From: Tannerella sp.
Lineage (GTDB): Bacteria > Bacteroidota > Bacteroidia > Bacteroidales > Tannerellaceae
Length of the DNA: 11,559 bases
NCBI GenBank assembly: GCA_031289515.1
Contig: JAITPH010000249.1
Span: 1 to 11,559, forward strand
Reading direction: 5' to 3'
Shown here: one piece after another, positions 1 through 7,230 of the stretch
Layout: each line of letters opens with the position of its first letter
Position numbering within the stretch: position 1 is the first letter of the stretch
Program-made: the position numbers and the translations under genes
Notes under the pieces: generated by a model
What the model was told of the DNA's origin: nothing
Databases searched by the model: none
What the model saw: only the letters and a program-made list of their open reading frames with translations

Positions 1-21
1 TAATCATTAAATATTAATTAT

Positions 22-663
22 ATGAAGAAAATTTTAGTTTCCCTTTTTGCCTTGTCAGTAATGATAACAGGCTTGAATGCGCAAGAGTTGACAGAAATCA
101 AGCTCAATGCGCCGAACAAATCGCGTGGAAGCGCTGTTATGAAAGCTCTTTCCGACCGTCAGTCTATCCGCGAATTTGACACTAAAGATCTCGCTTTGCA
201 GGATCTGTCGGACTTGCTCTGGGCTGCTAACGGTGTGAATCGCAAGGACGGCAAGCGTACCGCTCCTTCGGCTATGAACCGTCAGGAAATCGCCGTTTAT
301 GTTATCAATAAAGACGGCGCTTACCTCTATGACGCCACCGCGCATACGCTTAAACCTGTTACTGCAGGCGACCACCGCAAGGCTGTAGCTTCGGGACAGG
401 ACTTCGCCGCCGTTGCGCCTGTCTGCATTGTGCTGGTGGCCAACCTCGACGTACTCGGCGACCCGACTAAGGACGGCACTAAGCTGACGGCCTCAATTGA
501 CGGCGGTATTGTCAATCAGAATATCAATATCTTCTGCGCTGCCGTCGGACTTGCTACCGTTCCGCGCGGTACAATGAATCGCGACGAGCTGAAGGAGGTA
601 CTCAAGCTAACTGATAAACAGATGCTTATCATTAACAATCCCGTAGGCTACCCGAAAAAATAA
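22..663 (+). CDS. exported nitroreductase-family protein (SagB/ThcOx-like)
   Basis: This is a 213-residue FMN-dependent nitroreductase-fold protein of the SagB/ThcOx type; members reduce nitro or quinone groups or oxidise small substrates, and the substrate here is unknown. Visible family marks are the N-terminal DRQSIREFD (about 45-53), which usually contacts the FMN phosphate, APSAMNRQE (81-89), the long glycine/asparagine helix region GGIVNQNINIFCAAVGLATV (161-180) and the C-terminal NNPVGYPKK (205-213). Residues 1-20 form a signal peptide (KK, hydrophobic core, LNA before QE), so the protein should be exported to the periplasm, which is unusual for a flavin enzyme but seen in Bacteroidota relatives. 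The start is the first ATG of the frame, just inside the window; there is no Shine-Dalgarno sequence. It is the first visible gene of a tight run with the phosphoesterase gene 5 bases downstream. The family is clear and the reaction is not. Confidence 0.9.
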   Translation: MKKILVSLFALSVMITGLNAQELTEIKLNAPNKSRGSAVMKALSDRQSIREFDTKDLALQDLSDLLWAANGVNRKDGKRTAPSAMNRQEIAVYVINKDGAYLYDATAHTLKPVTAGDHRKAVASGQDFAAVAPVCIVLVANLDVLGDPTKDGTKLTASIDGGIVNQNINIFCAAVGLATVPRGTMNRDELKEVLKLTDKQMLIINNPVGYPKK

Positions 664-668
664 AGTAC

Positions 669-1760
669 ATGCCGATCTTCTTTTTCCTGATTATTGGCGG
701 CTATCTGCTTGCCAACTTTTACATTTTTGTTCGAGGGCTTCAGGCTCTCGAACATCTTTCGTCGTGCTTGCGTGTCTGCTACTGCTCGGTCTATTGGATA
801 TTCCCGCTACTGCTCATCGTCATGATGCTGCTGCGCAACTCCCGACATATCCCTTTCACACTCGGCCATTTCCTCTTCGAGGCAGGCGCTTCATGGCTCA
901 TCTTCACGCTCTATATGGTCGTCTTCCTTGCCGCAACCGACCTGATAAAAGTTTTCAACCACTCATTCTCTTACGGATTTGTTATTTCTTTATGCCTCAC
1001 CGTCAGTATATTAGCCTACGGATACATAAATTATCAACAGACTCGTAAACAGGTTTTCAACATACTTGTCAACAGGCCGCTCGAAGGTATCAATCATCTG
1101 AAGATAGTTGCCGTAAGCGACTTGCATCTTGGTAACGGTACAGGTATGAGCCGACTGCACAAAAATATAGATCTTATTAATGCCGAGAAGCCTGATTTAA
1201 TCCTTATTGGAGGTGATTTGATAGACAACGCCATCTTTCCTGTTGTCGAACAGCGTATGGACAAGGAACTCAACCGTCTCGAAGCGCCGATGGGCGTCTT
1301 TATGGTCCCCGGCAACCACGAATACATCAGCGGAATAGCAGAAAGCGCCGAGTTTGTGAAGCGGACAAAAATTCAATTGCTGCGCGATTCAATCCTTGTG
1401 TTGCCATGCGGTTTGCAGATTATCGGACGCGACGACCGCTCTAATCGCGACCGCTTAGCCAAGGAAGACTGGCGATCCATAGTCGATAAGTCAAAGCCTA
1501 CGATTCTGCTTGACCACCAGCCGAGTAATCTTGATGACGCCCGATTTTTGGAAGCCGACCTGCAATTCAGCGGACATACTCATCACGGGCAAGTCATACC
1601 GCTCAACTGGCTGACACACTACCTGTTTGAGTTGAATTACGGCTTCATCAAGCGCGACAATACAAATTATTATGTCTCCTCAGGCCTTGCTCTCTGGGGG
1701 CCTCCTTTTCGCATCGGCACAGTCAGCGAAATGGTCGTCTTCGAAATAACAACAAACTGA
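669..1760 (+). CDS. membrane-anchored calcineurin-like metallophosphoesterase (YaeI/YkuE type)
   Basis: This is a 363-residue two-metal phosphoesterase. The catalytic half (about 144-363) shows the full motif set: D151-x-H153 (SDLHLG), D183 (GGDLIDN), N216-H217 (PGNHEY), H283 (LDHQP) and H303-x-H305 (SGHTHHG). All metal ligands are present, so it should be active. The first 120 residues contain about four hydrophobic segments (roughly 2-22, 42-56, 70-92, 102-120), placing the enzyme at the inner membrane. Relatives of the YaeI/YkuE group are often described as acting on lipid-linked phosphates such as UDP-diacylglucosamine; the substrate cannot be read from this sequence. The gene starts 5 bases after the nitroreductase stop and ends 2 bases before rsmH, which suggests one transcript. 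The fold is secure, the substrate is open. Confidence 0.92.
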   Translation: MPIFFFLIIGGYLLANFYIFVRGLQALEHLSSCLRVCYCSVYWIFPLLLIVMMLLRNSRHIPFTLGHFLFEAGASWLIFTLYMVVFLAATDLIKVFNHSFSYGFVISLCLTVSILAYGYINYQQTRKQVFNILVNRPLEGINHLKIVAVSDLHLGNGTGMSRLHKNIDLINAEKPDLILIGGDLIDNAIFPVVEQRMDKELNRLEAPMGVFMVPGNHEYISGIAESAEFVKRTKIQLLRDSILVLPCGLQIIGRDDRSNRDRLAKEDWRSIVDKSKPTILLDHQPSNLDDARFLEADLQFSGHTHHGQVIPLNWLTHYLFELNYGFIKRDNTNYYVSSGLALWGPPFRIGTVSEMVVFEITTN

Positions 1761-1762
1761 TA

Positions 1763-2677
1763 ATGAGCGAAACAGATATTGTCTATCATGTCCCTGTCAT
1801 GCTGCACGAGTGCCTTGACGCCCTGAATATCAATCCCGACGGGGTCTATGTAGATCTGACTTTCGGCGGGGGCGGACATTCACGCGCTATCCTCGAACGT
1901 CTGAGCGCTAAAGGCAAACTCTACGGTTTCGATCAGGATGCCGACGCCGAACAGAACATTCCGGCCGGAGATGGGCGTTTCACTTTCGTGCGTAGCAATT
2001 TTCGCTATCTGCAGAATTTTATGCGCTATCACGGCGAACAGTCGGTGGATGGGATATTGGCAGACTTGGGGGTCTCGTGGCATCACTTCGACGACGAGAA
2101 ACGCGGATTCTCGTTTCGCTTCGACAGCAAGCTCGATATGCGGATGAATAACCGTGCAGGCCGCACCGCAGCAGAGGTTTTGAACGAATATACCGAAGAA
2201 CAGCTGTCGCAAACTCTGTATCTTTACGGCGAATTGAAGCAGGCACGCAGAATTGCGGCTGCTATCGTACAGCAAAGAGCATCCCGACCGCTGCTGACAG
2301 CAACCGGTTTGATAGAGCTTCTGTCTCCATTTGTAGGCCGTGAAAACGACAGAAAATTCTTTGCCAAGGCTTTCCAGGCGCTTCGTATAGAGGTGAATCA
2401 AGAGATGTCGGCCTTGAGCGCAATGATGCAACAGACGCCTCAACTGCTAAGACAGGGCGGGCGATTGGCCATCATTACCTATCACTCCCTCGAAGACCGC
2501 TTAGTGAAGAATTTCATCAAAACAGGCAACATGGAAGGGCAGGTAGAAAGGGATATTTATGGCATCATTCCTGCTTCCTTGCGGGTGATTGACAAGATAA
2601 TAATCCCTTCGGACGGAGAGATTGCCCGCAACCCCCGCTCAAGAAGCGCCAAGTTGCGTGTAGCCGAAAAACGCTGA
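1763..2677 (+). CDS. rsmH: 16S rRNA (cytosine(1402)-N4)-methyltransferase RsmH
   Basis: RsmH (MraW) uses S-adenosylmethionine to methylate N4 of C1402 in the decoding centre of 16S rRNA. The 304-residue length is normal. Signature blocks are YHVPVMLHECLD (8-19), the SAM-binding DLTFGGGGHS (31-40), GFDQD (55-59), DLGVSWHHFD (101-110), LDMRMN (124-129), FQALRIEVNQE (204-214), YHSLEDRLVK (240-249) and NPRSRSAKLR (290-299). The second residue after DLGV is W, where most homologues have S. The ATG lies 2 bases after the phosphoesterase stop, so the gene is probably co-transcribed and perhaps translationally coupled. In most bacteria rsmH sits between mraZ and ftsL/ftsI; here neither neighbour belongs to that cluster. 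It converges on nagB with only 2 bases between the stops, leaving no room for a separate terminator. Confidence 0.98.
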   Translation: MSETDIVYHVPVMLHECLDALNINPDGVYVDLTFGGGGHSRAILERLSAKGKLYGFDQDADAEQNIPAGDGRFTFVRSNFRYLQNFMRYHGEQSVDGILADLGVSWHHFDDEKRGFSFRFDSKLDMRMNNRAGRTAAEVLNEYTEEQLSQTLYLYGELKQARRIAAAIVQQRASRPLLTATGLIELLSPFVGRENDRKFFAKAFQALRIEVNQEMSALSAMMQQTPQLLRQGGRLAIITYHSLEDRLVKNFIKTGNMEGQVERDIYGIIPASLRVIDKIIIPSDGEIARNPRSRSAKLRVAEKR

Positions 2678-2679
2678 CG

Positions 2680-3465
2680 CTATAATTTCTCTATGTCCTT
2701 GAAATACTTGTAAGTACCGACTTTAAGCTCGACGCATGACGCTTCGTCGCAAACGATGATACCCTTGGGATGCAGTTGCAGGGCGGTGATTGTCCACATC
2801 TGACTGACGCCGCCTTCGATAGCCTGTTGCAGGGCGCGCGCCTTATTGTGGCCGTTCACTACTATCAGCACCTCGCGAGCGTCCATGACCGTGCCTACGC
2901 CTACCGTCAGGGCAGTGCGGGGTACTTTGTTGACGTCGTTGTCGAAGAAGCGCGAGTTGGCGATGATAGTATCCGTAGTCAGCGATTTTACACGTGTGCG
3001 CGACGCCAGTGAGGAGCCAGGCTCGTTGAAGGCTAAATGACCGTCAGGGCCTATGCCGCCAAGGAAGAGGTCGATGCCTCCGGCCGCCTTGATGCGAGCT
3101 TCGTAGGAGGCGCACTCGGCTTCGAGGTCATCAGCGTTACCGTTCAGTATATTGACGTTTTTCTCTTGAATATCAATATGATGGAAGAAGTTATTCCACA
3201 TAAATGAATGGTAACTTTCGGGATGCTCGCGGGGAATGCCTACGTACTCGTCCATATTGAAGGTAACAACGTTCTTAAACGATACCTTATTACCTTCGTA
3301 GAGTTTGATAAGCGCGTTGTAGGTACCGAGAGGCGAGGAGCCGGTCGGCAAGCCGAGCACGAAAGGTTTGAGCGCCGTCGGTTTGGCAGCATTGATTCTC
3401 TCTGCGATGTGAGCCGCTGCCCACTTAGACAGCTGCTCGTAATTTGATTCAATTATTACTCTCAT
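2680..3465 (-). CDS. nagB: glucosamine-6-phosphate deaminase NagB
   Basis: NagB converts glucosamine 6-phosphate to fructose 6-phosphate and ammonia in the cytoplasm, the last dedicated step of amino-sugar catabolism. The protein has 261 residues (E. coli NagB has 266). It has the phosphate-binding loop LGLPTGSSPLGTY (37-49), VTFNMDEYVG with catalytic D72, and GGIGPDGHLAFNEPGSS (136-152), in which D141, H143 and E148 match the E. coli catalytic residues even in numbering. The C-terminal part has the GHNKARAL block found in the family. The ATG is the natural family start. No nagA or nagE is visible, so it stands alone. The 296 bases upstream of its start hold repeats and no clear TAnnTTTG box on this strand, so its promoter is not identified. 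Confidence 0.98.
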   Translation of the reverse strand: MRVIIESNYEQLSKWAAAHIAERINAAKPTALKPFVLGLPTGSSPLGTYNALIKLYEGNKVSFKNVVTFNMDEYVGIPREHPESYHSFMWNNFFHHIDIQEKNVNILNGNADDLEAECASYEARIKAAGGIDLFLGGIGPDGHLAFNEPGSSLASRTRVKSLTTDTIIANSRFFDNDVNKVPRTALTVGVGTVMDAREVLIVVNGHNKARALQQAIEGGVSQMWTITALQLHPKGIIVCDEASCVELKVGTYKYFKDIEKL

Positions 3466-3473
3466 ATAATAAA

Positions 3474-3517
3474 AGTTAGAAGTTAGAAAATATAAAGTTA
3501 GAAGTTAGAAAGTTAGA
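3474..3517. repeat. five AGTTAGA heptads upstream of nagB
   Basis: AGTTAGA occurs at 3474, 3481, 3496, 3503 and 3511, giving spacings of 7, 15, 7 and 8 bases. The array starts 9 bases from the nagB start codon, so on the nagB strand it occupies the leader or core promoter region as TCTAACT units. Each unit read on that strand contributes TAACTT, which only partly resembles a -7 box. It may be a simple slippage repeat or a regulator-binding array; the sequence does not decide. Confidence 0.75.
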
Positions 3518-3597
3518 AAATGCGAGAGAGCTTTCTTGTAAGTATTACGGACAAACTGCGCCTTATAATACCAACAGGCTCAACGGTTTTCCTTCCT

Positions 3598-3646
3598 CAT
3601 TCTTCCTGTTTGCTATACTTGTTTAGTAACTTTCTCGCAATGACGG
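3598..3646. repeat. intergenic direct repeat, copy 1
   Basis: This 49-base unit is repeated almost exactly at 3683-3730. The two differ by a few substitutions and one base of length. Shared blocks are CATTCTTC at the start, TTTGCTATACTTGTTT in the middle and ACTTTCTCGCAATGACGG (TTGCG in copy 2) at the end. The reverse strand begins CCGTCATTGCGAG, a motif common in dispersed intergenic repeats of Bacteroidota and other genomes. No open reading frame of interest lies in it. Confidence 0.85.
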
Positions 3647-3682
3647 CAAGCGCAGACGGCAGGCGCAGCGGCTTCGCTTCGT

Positions 3683-3730
3683 CATTCTTCTTTTTGCTAT
3701 ACTTGTTTGGTTACTTTCTTGCGATGACGG
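3683..3730. repeat. intergenic direct repeat, copy 2
   Basis: Second copy of the unit at 3598-3646, 36 bases after the first. The spacer between the copies carries GCGCAGCGGCTTCGCTTCGT, which is itself partly self-complementary (GAAGCGAAGCCGCTGCGC on the other strand). The arrangement of near-palindromic spacer and repeated CGTCATTGCGAG-like ends is typical of a dispersed repeat family rather than of a gene. Confidence 0.85.
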
Positions 3731-3742
3731 ATTGCTGCAGCG

Positions 3743-3781
3743 CCTTCGATAGAGCCGATTGTTATTCTATCGGATCGAAGG
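3743..3781. terminator. hairpin over the thioesterase stop codon
   Basis: CCTTCGAT (3743-3750) pairs with ATCGAAGG (3774-3781), and inside it CCGAT (3755-3759) pairs with ATCGG (3769-3773), a 13-bp stem with a 4-base bulge and a 9-base loop. The thioesterase stop codon (3762-3764, minus strand) lies in the loop. The position fits an end-of-transcript structure for cysS-thioesterase, but no U tract follows on the minus strand, so intrinsic termination is uncertain. Confidence 0.4.
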
Positions 3782-4169
3782 GGAGCGGGGTGGCTTTGCG
3801 GTAGCCCATGCCGGTGAATGAGGCTACGAGTTCGCCGGATTCGTTGGTTACGCTTACTTCTATGCTTGACAGTTTGCCACGGCTGTATATCTCTTTTGCG
3901 TCGGCGTAGAGGATGCCTTCCTTCTCGGACTTGAAATACTGGATGTTCGACCATATCGAATACGTTAGCTGCGCGTGGCTGTTTGTGGCTGCGGCGAAGG
4001 CCAAATCGGCCAGCGTGAATATCGCGCCGCCCTGACATACGCCGCCTCCGTTGTGATGCCGGGGTTTTATCTCCATTCTTGTGCGCGCCGTGCCGTTGCC
4101 TACTTCGAGCAGCTCTATCCCCGCTTCCGCGGCGAAATTGTCGTTTTTGAAAAATTCCTTTACCGTCAT
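3762..4169 (-). CDS. PaaI-type hotdog-fold thioesterase
   Basis: This is a 135-residue single-domain hotdog thioesterase of the PaaI group, expected to cleave acyl- or aryl-CoA thioesters in the cytoplasm. The active-site helix region HHNGGGVCQGGAIFTLADLA (38-57) matches the family pattern with N40, G47-G48 and the likely catalytic acid D55; Q46 replaces the H of the usual HGG. The C-terminal half has the YFKS and GKLSSIEVSVTNESGELVAS strands typical of the fold. I chose the ATG at 4167-4169 because the protein then begins MTVKEFFKND, the normal length for the family. The frame stays open far upstream, but that part lies across cysS and is arginine-rich junk. The gap to the cysS stop is 35 bases, so the two genes are probably co-transcribed. 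The substrate is unknown. Confidence 0.9.
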   Translation of the reverse strand: MTVKEFFKNDNFAAEAGIELLEVGNGTARTRMEIKPRHHNGGGVCQGGAIFTLADLAFAAATNSHAQLTYSIWSNIQYFKSEKEGILYADAKEIYSRGKLSSIEVSVTNESGELVASFTGMGYRKATPLPFDPIE

Positions 4170-4204
4170 CGCTGTTAAATTATTATATGTATATATCCTA
4201 CTGT

Positions 4205-5671
4205 TTACAGGCTCCATTCGAAGCCGTCTTTTGTGTCTTTTACCTTGAAGCCCATTGCCGTCATTTCGTTGCGTATCCTGTCGCTTGTTGCCCAGTCTTT
4301 GTTTGCTTTCGACTGTTGGCGTATCGACAGAAGGAGGTCTACGGCTTTGCGGTATGCTTCGTCGTTTTGGACTGTCTCTTCGGTTGCGCGCAGGCCGAGT
4401 ATGTCTTCGACGAACAGGCGGAAGACTGATGTCAATTCGGCTTGGTCTTCGGCGGTTATTGTTCCGTTGCCGTCGTGGACTGTGTTTATTGCCTTGCCGG
4501 CTTCGAAGAGGTGCGAGATTACTACCGGCGTGTTCAGGTCGTCGCAGATTGCTTCTTCGCACTTTTGGCGCAGTCCGCCGATGTCGACGGTTGTTGCGGC
4601 GGAGGGCGTTAGCTTTTGGAGGCGCGAATTGGCTTCCAGCAGCCGCGATAGGCCTTTTTCGGCGGCTTGCAGGGCTTCGTTGCTGAAGTCGAGCGTGCTG
4701 CGGTAGTGTGCCTGGAGGATGAAAAAGCGGACGGTCATCGGGTCGTAGGGCTGGGTCAGGTACGGATTGTCGCCGTTGAAGAACTCTTCGAGGGTTATGG
4801 AATTGCCCAGCGACTTGCCCATCTTCTGTCCGTTTCGCGTTATCATGTTGTTGTGCATCCAGTAGCGTACCATGTCGCTGCCCTGCGAGGCTACGGCCTG
4901 CGCGATTTCGCATTCGTGGTGCGGGAAGATGAGGTCCATGCCGCCGCCGTGTATGTCGAAGCGCTCGCCGAGATATTTCTTTCCCATGGCGGTACATTCG
5001 CAGTGCCAGCCGGGGAAGCCTTCGCTCCACTCGGACGGCCAGCGCATGATGTGTTCCGGTTGCGCCTTTTTCCAGAGGGCGAAGTCGGCGGGGTGGCGCT
5101 TCTCGTCCTGTCCGTCGAGTTCGCGGGAGGCGTTGAGCATGTCGTCGAGGTTGCGGTTGGAGAGTATGCCGTAGCGGTGGTCGCGGTTGTACTTCGCGAC
5201 ATCGAAGTATACGGAGCCTTCACTCAGATAGGCGTATCCGTTGTCGAGAATCTTCTTCACAAGATCGCGCTGCTCGATGATGTGTCCGGAGGCGTTCGGC
5301 TCGATGCTTGGGGGGAGGACGTTGAGGCGCTGCATGGCGCTGTGGTAGCGTATGGTGTAGTGCTGGACGATTTCCATCGGTTCGAGCTGTTCGATGCGGG
5401 CTTTGCGGGCGATTTTGTCTTCGCCGCTGTCGGCGTCGTGTTCGAGGTGGCCGACGTCGGTGATGTTGCGGACGTAGCGGACTTTGTAGCCCTGACGGAG
5501 GAGGAGGCGGAAGAGTATGTCGAACGTTATGGCGGAGCGCGCGTGTCCGAGGTGGGGGTCGCCGTAGACGGTCGGCCCGCAGACGTACATTCCCACGCGG
5601 GAGGGGTGCAGGGGTTGAAATTCTTCCTTTTTCCGGGTCAGAGTGTTGTAGACTGTTAGCTGATGTTTCAT
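4205..5671 (-). CDS. cysS: cysteine--tRNA ligase CysS
   Basis: CysRS activates cysteine with ATP and charges tRNA-Cys. The 488-residue protein has the class I signature PHLGH (39-43) after YVCGPTVYGD, and the second signature KMGKS (283-287), a KMSKS variant seen in Bacteroidota homologues. The zinc site is intact: C31, C226 (in GWHCECTAM), H251 and E255 (in HHECE), matching the E. coli C28/C209/H234/E238 set. The C-terminal third is the helical anticodon-binding region, ending DTKDGFEWSL. The ATG at 5669-5671 gives the standard N-terminus with the HQLTVYNTLTRKKE strand. It is divergent from nhaC; a -7 box lies 23 bases upstream on its strand. The thioesterase gene follows it. Confidence 0.98.
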   Translation of the reverse strand: MKHQLTVYNTLTRKKEEFQPLHPSRVGMYVCGPTVYGDPHLGHARSAITFDILFRLLLRQGYKVRYVRNITDVGHLEHDADSGEDKIARKARIEQLEPMEIVQHYTIRYHSAMQRLNVLPPSIEPNASGHIIEQRDLVKKILDNGYAYLSEGSVYFDVAKYNRDHRYGILSNRNLDDMLNASRELDGQDEKRHPADFALWKKAQPEHIMRWPSEWSEGFPGWHCECTAMGKKYLGERFDIHGGGMDLIFPHHECEIAQAVASQGSDMVRYWMHNNMITRNGQKMGKSLGNSITLEEFFNGDNPYLTQPYDPMTVRFFILQAHYRSTLDFSNEALQAAEKGLSRLLEANSRLQKLTPSAATTVDIGGLRQKCEEAICDDLNTPVVISHLFEAGKAINTVHDGNGTITAEDQAELTSVFRLFVEDILGLRATEETVQNDEAYRKAVDLLLSIRQQSKANKDWATSDRIRNEMTAMGFKVKDTKDGFEWSL

Positions 5672-5694
5672 CTTTATTTTGTTTTTTAATATCG

Positions 5695-5702
5695 CAAAAG
5701 TA
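5695..5702 (-). promoter_or_regulatory. candidate -7 box for cysS
   Basis: On the minus strand the bases read TACTTTTG, a perfect match to the Bacteroidetes sigma-ABfr -7 consensus TAnnTTTG, 23 bases from the cysS ATG. A -33 TTTG at the usual distance is not seen. It implies a leader of only about 15-20 bases. Confidence 0.55.
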
Positions 5703-5722
5703 GTAATAAGATTTTTTTTATT

Positions 5723-5730
5723 TACATTTG
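5723..5730 (+). promoter_or_regulatory. candidate -7 box for nhaC
   Basis: TACATTTG is a perfect TAnnTTTG match, 23 bases before the ATG at 5754, in the divergent cysS-nhaC gap. No clear -33 TTTG is found at 19-21 bases upstream. Its placement supports the ATG at 5754 over the upstream TTG at 5679, which would lie outside this transcript. Confidence 0.55.
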
Positions 5731-5753
5731 CGACGGATTATTTACAAAAAATT

Positions 5754-7199
5754 ATGATGGACGACCGTAGAAAAATTCCTTCTCCCCTGCTTTCGATGGT
5801 GCCGGTTGCGGCGCTTGTCGGGTTGCTTTTCCTTGTTCTGAAGCTGTTTGACGGCGATACGCTGTCGGGCGCGAGTCAGATTGTGCTGATACTGTCGACG
5901 GCGGTTTGCATCGCCGTCGCGATGATTTTCCGCCTTGCGCGGTGGAGGGACATCGAGCGTGCGATTGTGGGAAACATCTCGAACGTCACGCCGGCGCTGC
6001 TCATTCTGCTGCTTATCGGCGCTTTGTCGGGGGCGTGGATGGTGAGCGGCATCATTCCGACGCTTATCTATTACGGAATGATGATTATCAGTCCGGACAT
6101 GTATCTTGCCTCGACGTGCGTGATCTGCGCGGCGGTGTCGGTGATGACCGGCAGTTCGTGGACTACGGTTGCGACGGTCGGCATCGCGCTTGCGGGCATC
6201 GGCACGGCGCAGGGCTTTTCGCCGGGGTGGATCGGCGGGGCGATTATTTCGGGCGCTTACTTTGGCGACAAGATTTCGCCGCTTTCGGACACGACCGTCA
6301 TGGCTTCGGCCATTACCGACACGCCGCTGTTTACGCACATACGCTACATGATGGTGACGACCGTGCCGTCGATTGCGATTGCGCTGGCCGTCTTCACGGT
6401 TGCGGGCTTCAGGCACAGCGCCGCTTCGCCGGAGGGGATTTCCGTGTTTGCGGATACGCTGAAGGGGACGTTCAACATTTCGCTCTGGCTGCTGCTCGTC
6501 CCGGCTGCCACGGCTTTGCTTATCGTCCGCAAGGCGCCGCCGATGGCAACGCTGTTCGTTTCCGGCATTCTGGCGGCCGCGTTTGCGGTCATTTTCCAGC
6601 CTCACGTTCTTCGCGCGATTGCGGACGGGGACTCGACCGGCGCTGCGGTTCTTGTGAAGGGTTTCTTCATCTCCCTTTACGGAAGCACGCATGTTTCCAC
6701 GGGTCACGCGACGATCGACAGCCTCGTCGCAACGCGCGGAATGGCGGGCATGATGAATACGATCTGGCTTATACTGTGCGCCATGTGTTTCGGCGGAGCG
6801 ATGACGGCGAGCGGGATGCTTGGAAGCATCGTCTCGGTGTTTGCGCGCTTTATGAGGAACACGGCCGGAACGGTTGCGACGACCGTATTTTCGGGAATAT
6901 TCTTCAACGTCTGCACCGGCGACCAGTATCTGTCGATCATCCTGACCGGCGACATCTACCGCGACATCTACCGCAGCAAGGGCTACGAAAGCCGCCTTCT
7001 GAGCCGTTCGGCGGAGGACGGCGCTACGGTTACATCGCCGCTCGTGCCGTGGAACACGTGCGGAATGACGCAGGCTACCGTCCTGGGCATCTCTACGCTT
7101 ACCTATCTGCCTTATTGCATCTTCAATCTCGTCAGTCCGCTGATGAGCATCCTCGTCGCCGCTACGGGATATAAAATTCGACGGGAGATATTACAATGA
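5754..7199 (+). CDS. nhaC: NhaC-family Na+/H+ antiporter
   Basis: This is a 481-residue polytopic inner-membrane protein of the NhaC antiporter group, which exchanges Na+ for H+ (some relatives use organic acids). Around ten or more hydrophobic segments run through the whole length. The most diagnostic blocks are GSSWTT (133-138) and GAYFGDKISPLSDTT (167-181), the polar unwound stretch shared by NhaC proteins, and a second related repeat half with STHVSTGH and GDQYLSIILTGDIY further on. I start it at the ATG at 5754 (MMDDRRKIPSPLLS), since the frame extended to the TTG at 5679 would overrun the likely promoter. It is divergent from cysS. Whether it serves ion homeostasis or solute uptake for the neighbouring carbohydrate locus cannot be told. 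Confidence 0.92.
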   Translation: MMDDRRKIPSPLLSMVPVAALVGLLFLVLKLFDGDTLSGASQIVLILSTAVCIAVAMIFRLARWRDIERAIVGNISNVTPALLILLLIGALSGAWMVSGIIPTLIYYGMMIISPDMYLASTCVICAAVSVMTGSSWTTVATVGIALAGIGTAQGFSPGWIGGAIISGAYFGDKISPLSDTTVMASAITDTPLFTHIRYMMVTTVPSIAIALAVFTVAGFRHSAASPEGISVFADTLKGTFNISLWLLLVPAATALLIVRKAPPMATLFVSGILAAAFAVIFQPHVLRAIADGDSTGAAVLVKGFFISLYGSTHVSTGHATIDSLVATRGMAGMMNTIWLILCAMCFGGAMTASGMLGSIVSVFARFMRNTAGTVATTVFSGIFFNVCTGDQYLSIILTGDIYRDIYRSKGYESRLLSRSAEDGATVTSPLVPWNTCGMTQATVLGISTLTYLPYCIFNLVSPLMSILVAATGYKIRREILQ

Positions 7200-7230
7200 A
7201 ATTTAATAACAATTCGGCTTTGGCTGGCGT

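Noticed and set aside
3520..3804. 94-codon plus-strand frame in the gap upstream of nagB
   Set aside because: It runs through both copies of the direct repeat and into the thioesterase gene; the similar peptide segments come from the DNA repeat.
4170..5030. Long upstream extension of the thioesterase frame on the minus strand
   Set aside because: It overlaps cysS on the same strand in another frame, is arginine/proline-rich and has no domain; the protein has full family length from the ATG at 4167-4169.
4667..5659. 330-codon open frame antisense to cysS
   Set aside because: Shadow frame over a certain gene; the translation is V/A/E-rich and unlike any family.
5679..5753. Upstream TTG start for nhaC
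   Set aside because: It would place the start before the -7 box and add a segment not expected in the family; the ATG at 5754 is better.
5906..7174. 422-codon frame inside nhaC in another frame
   Set aside because: H/R/G/D-rich translation, no hydrophobic or domain pattern; the NhaC frame is clearly the real one.
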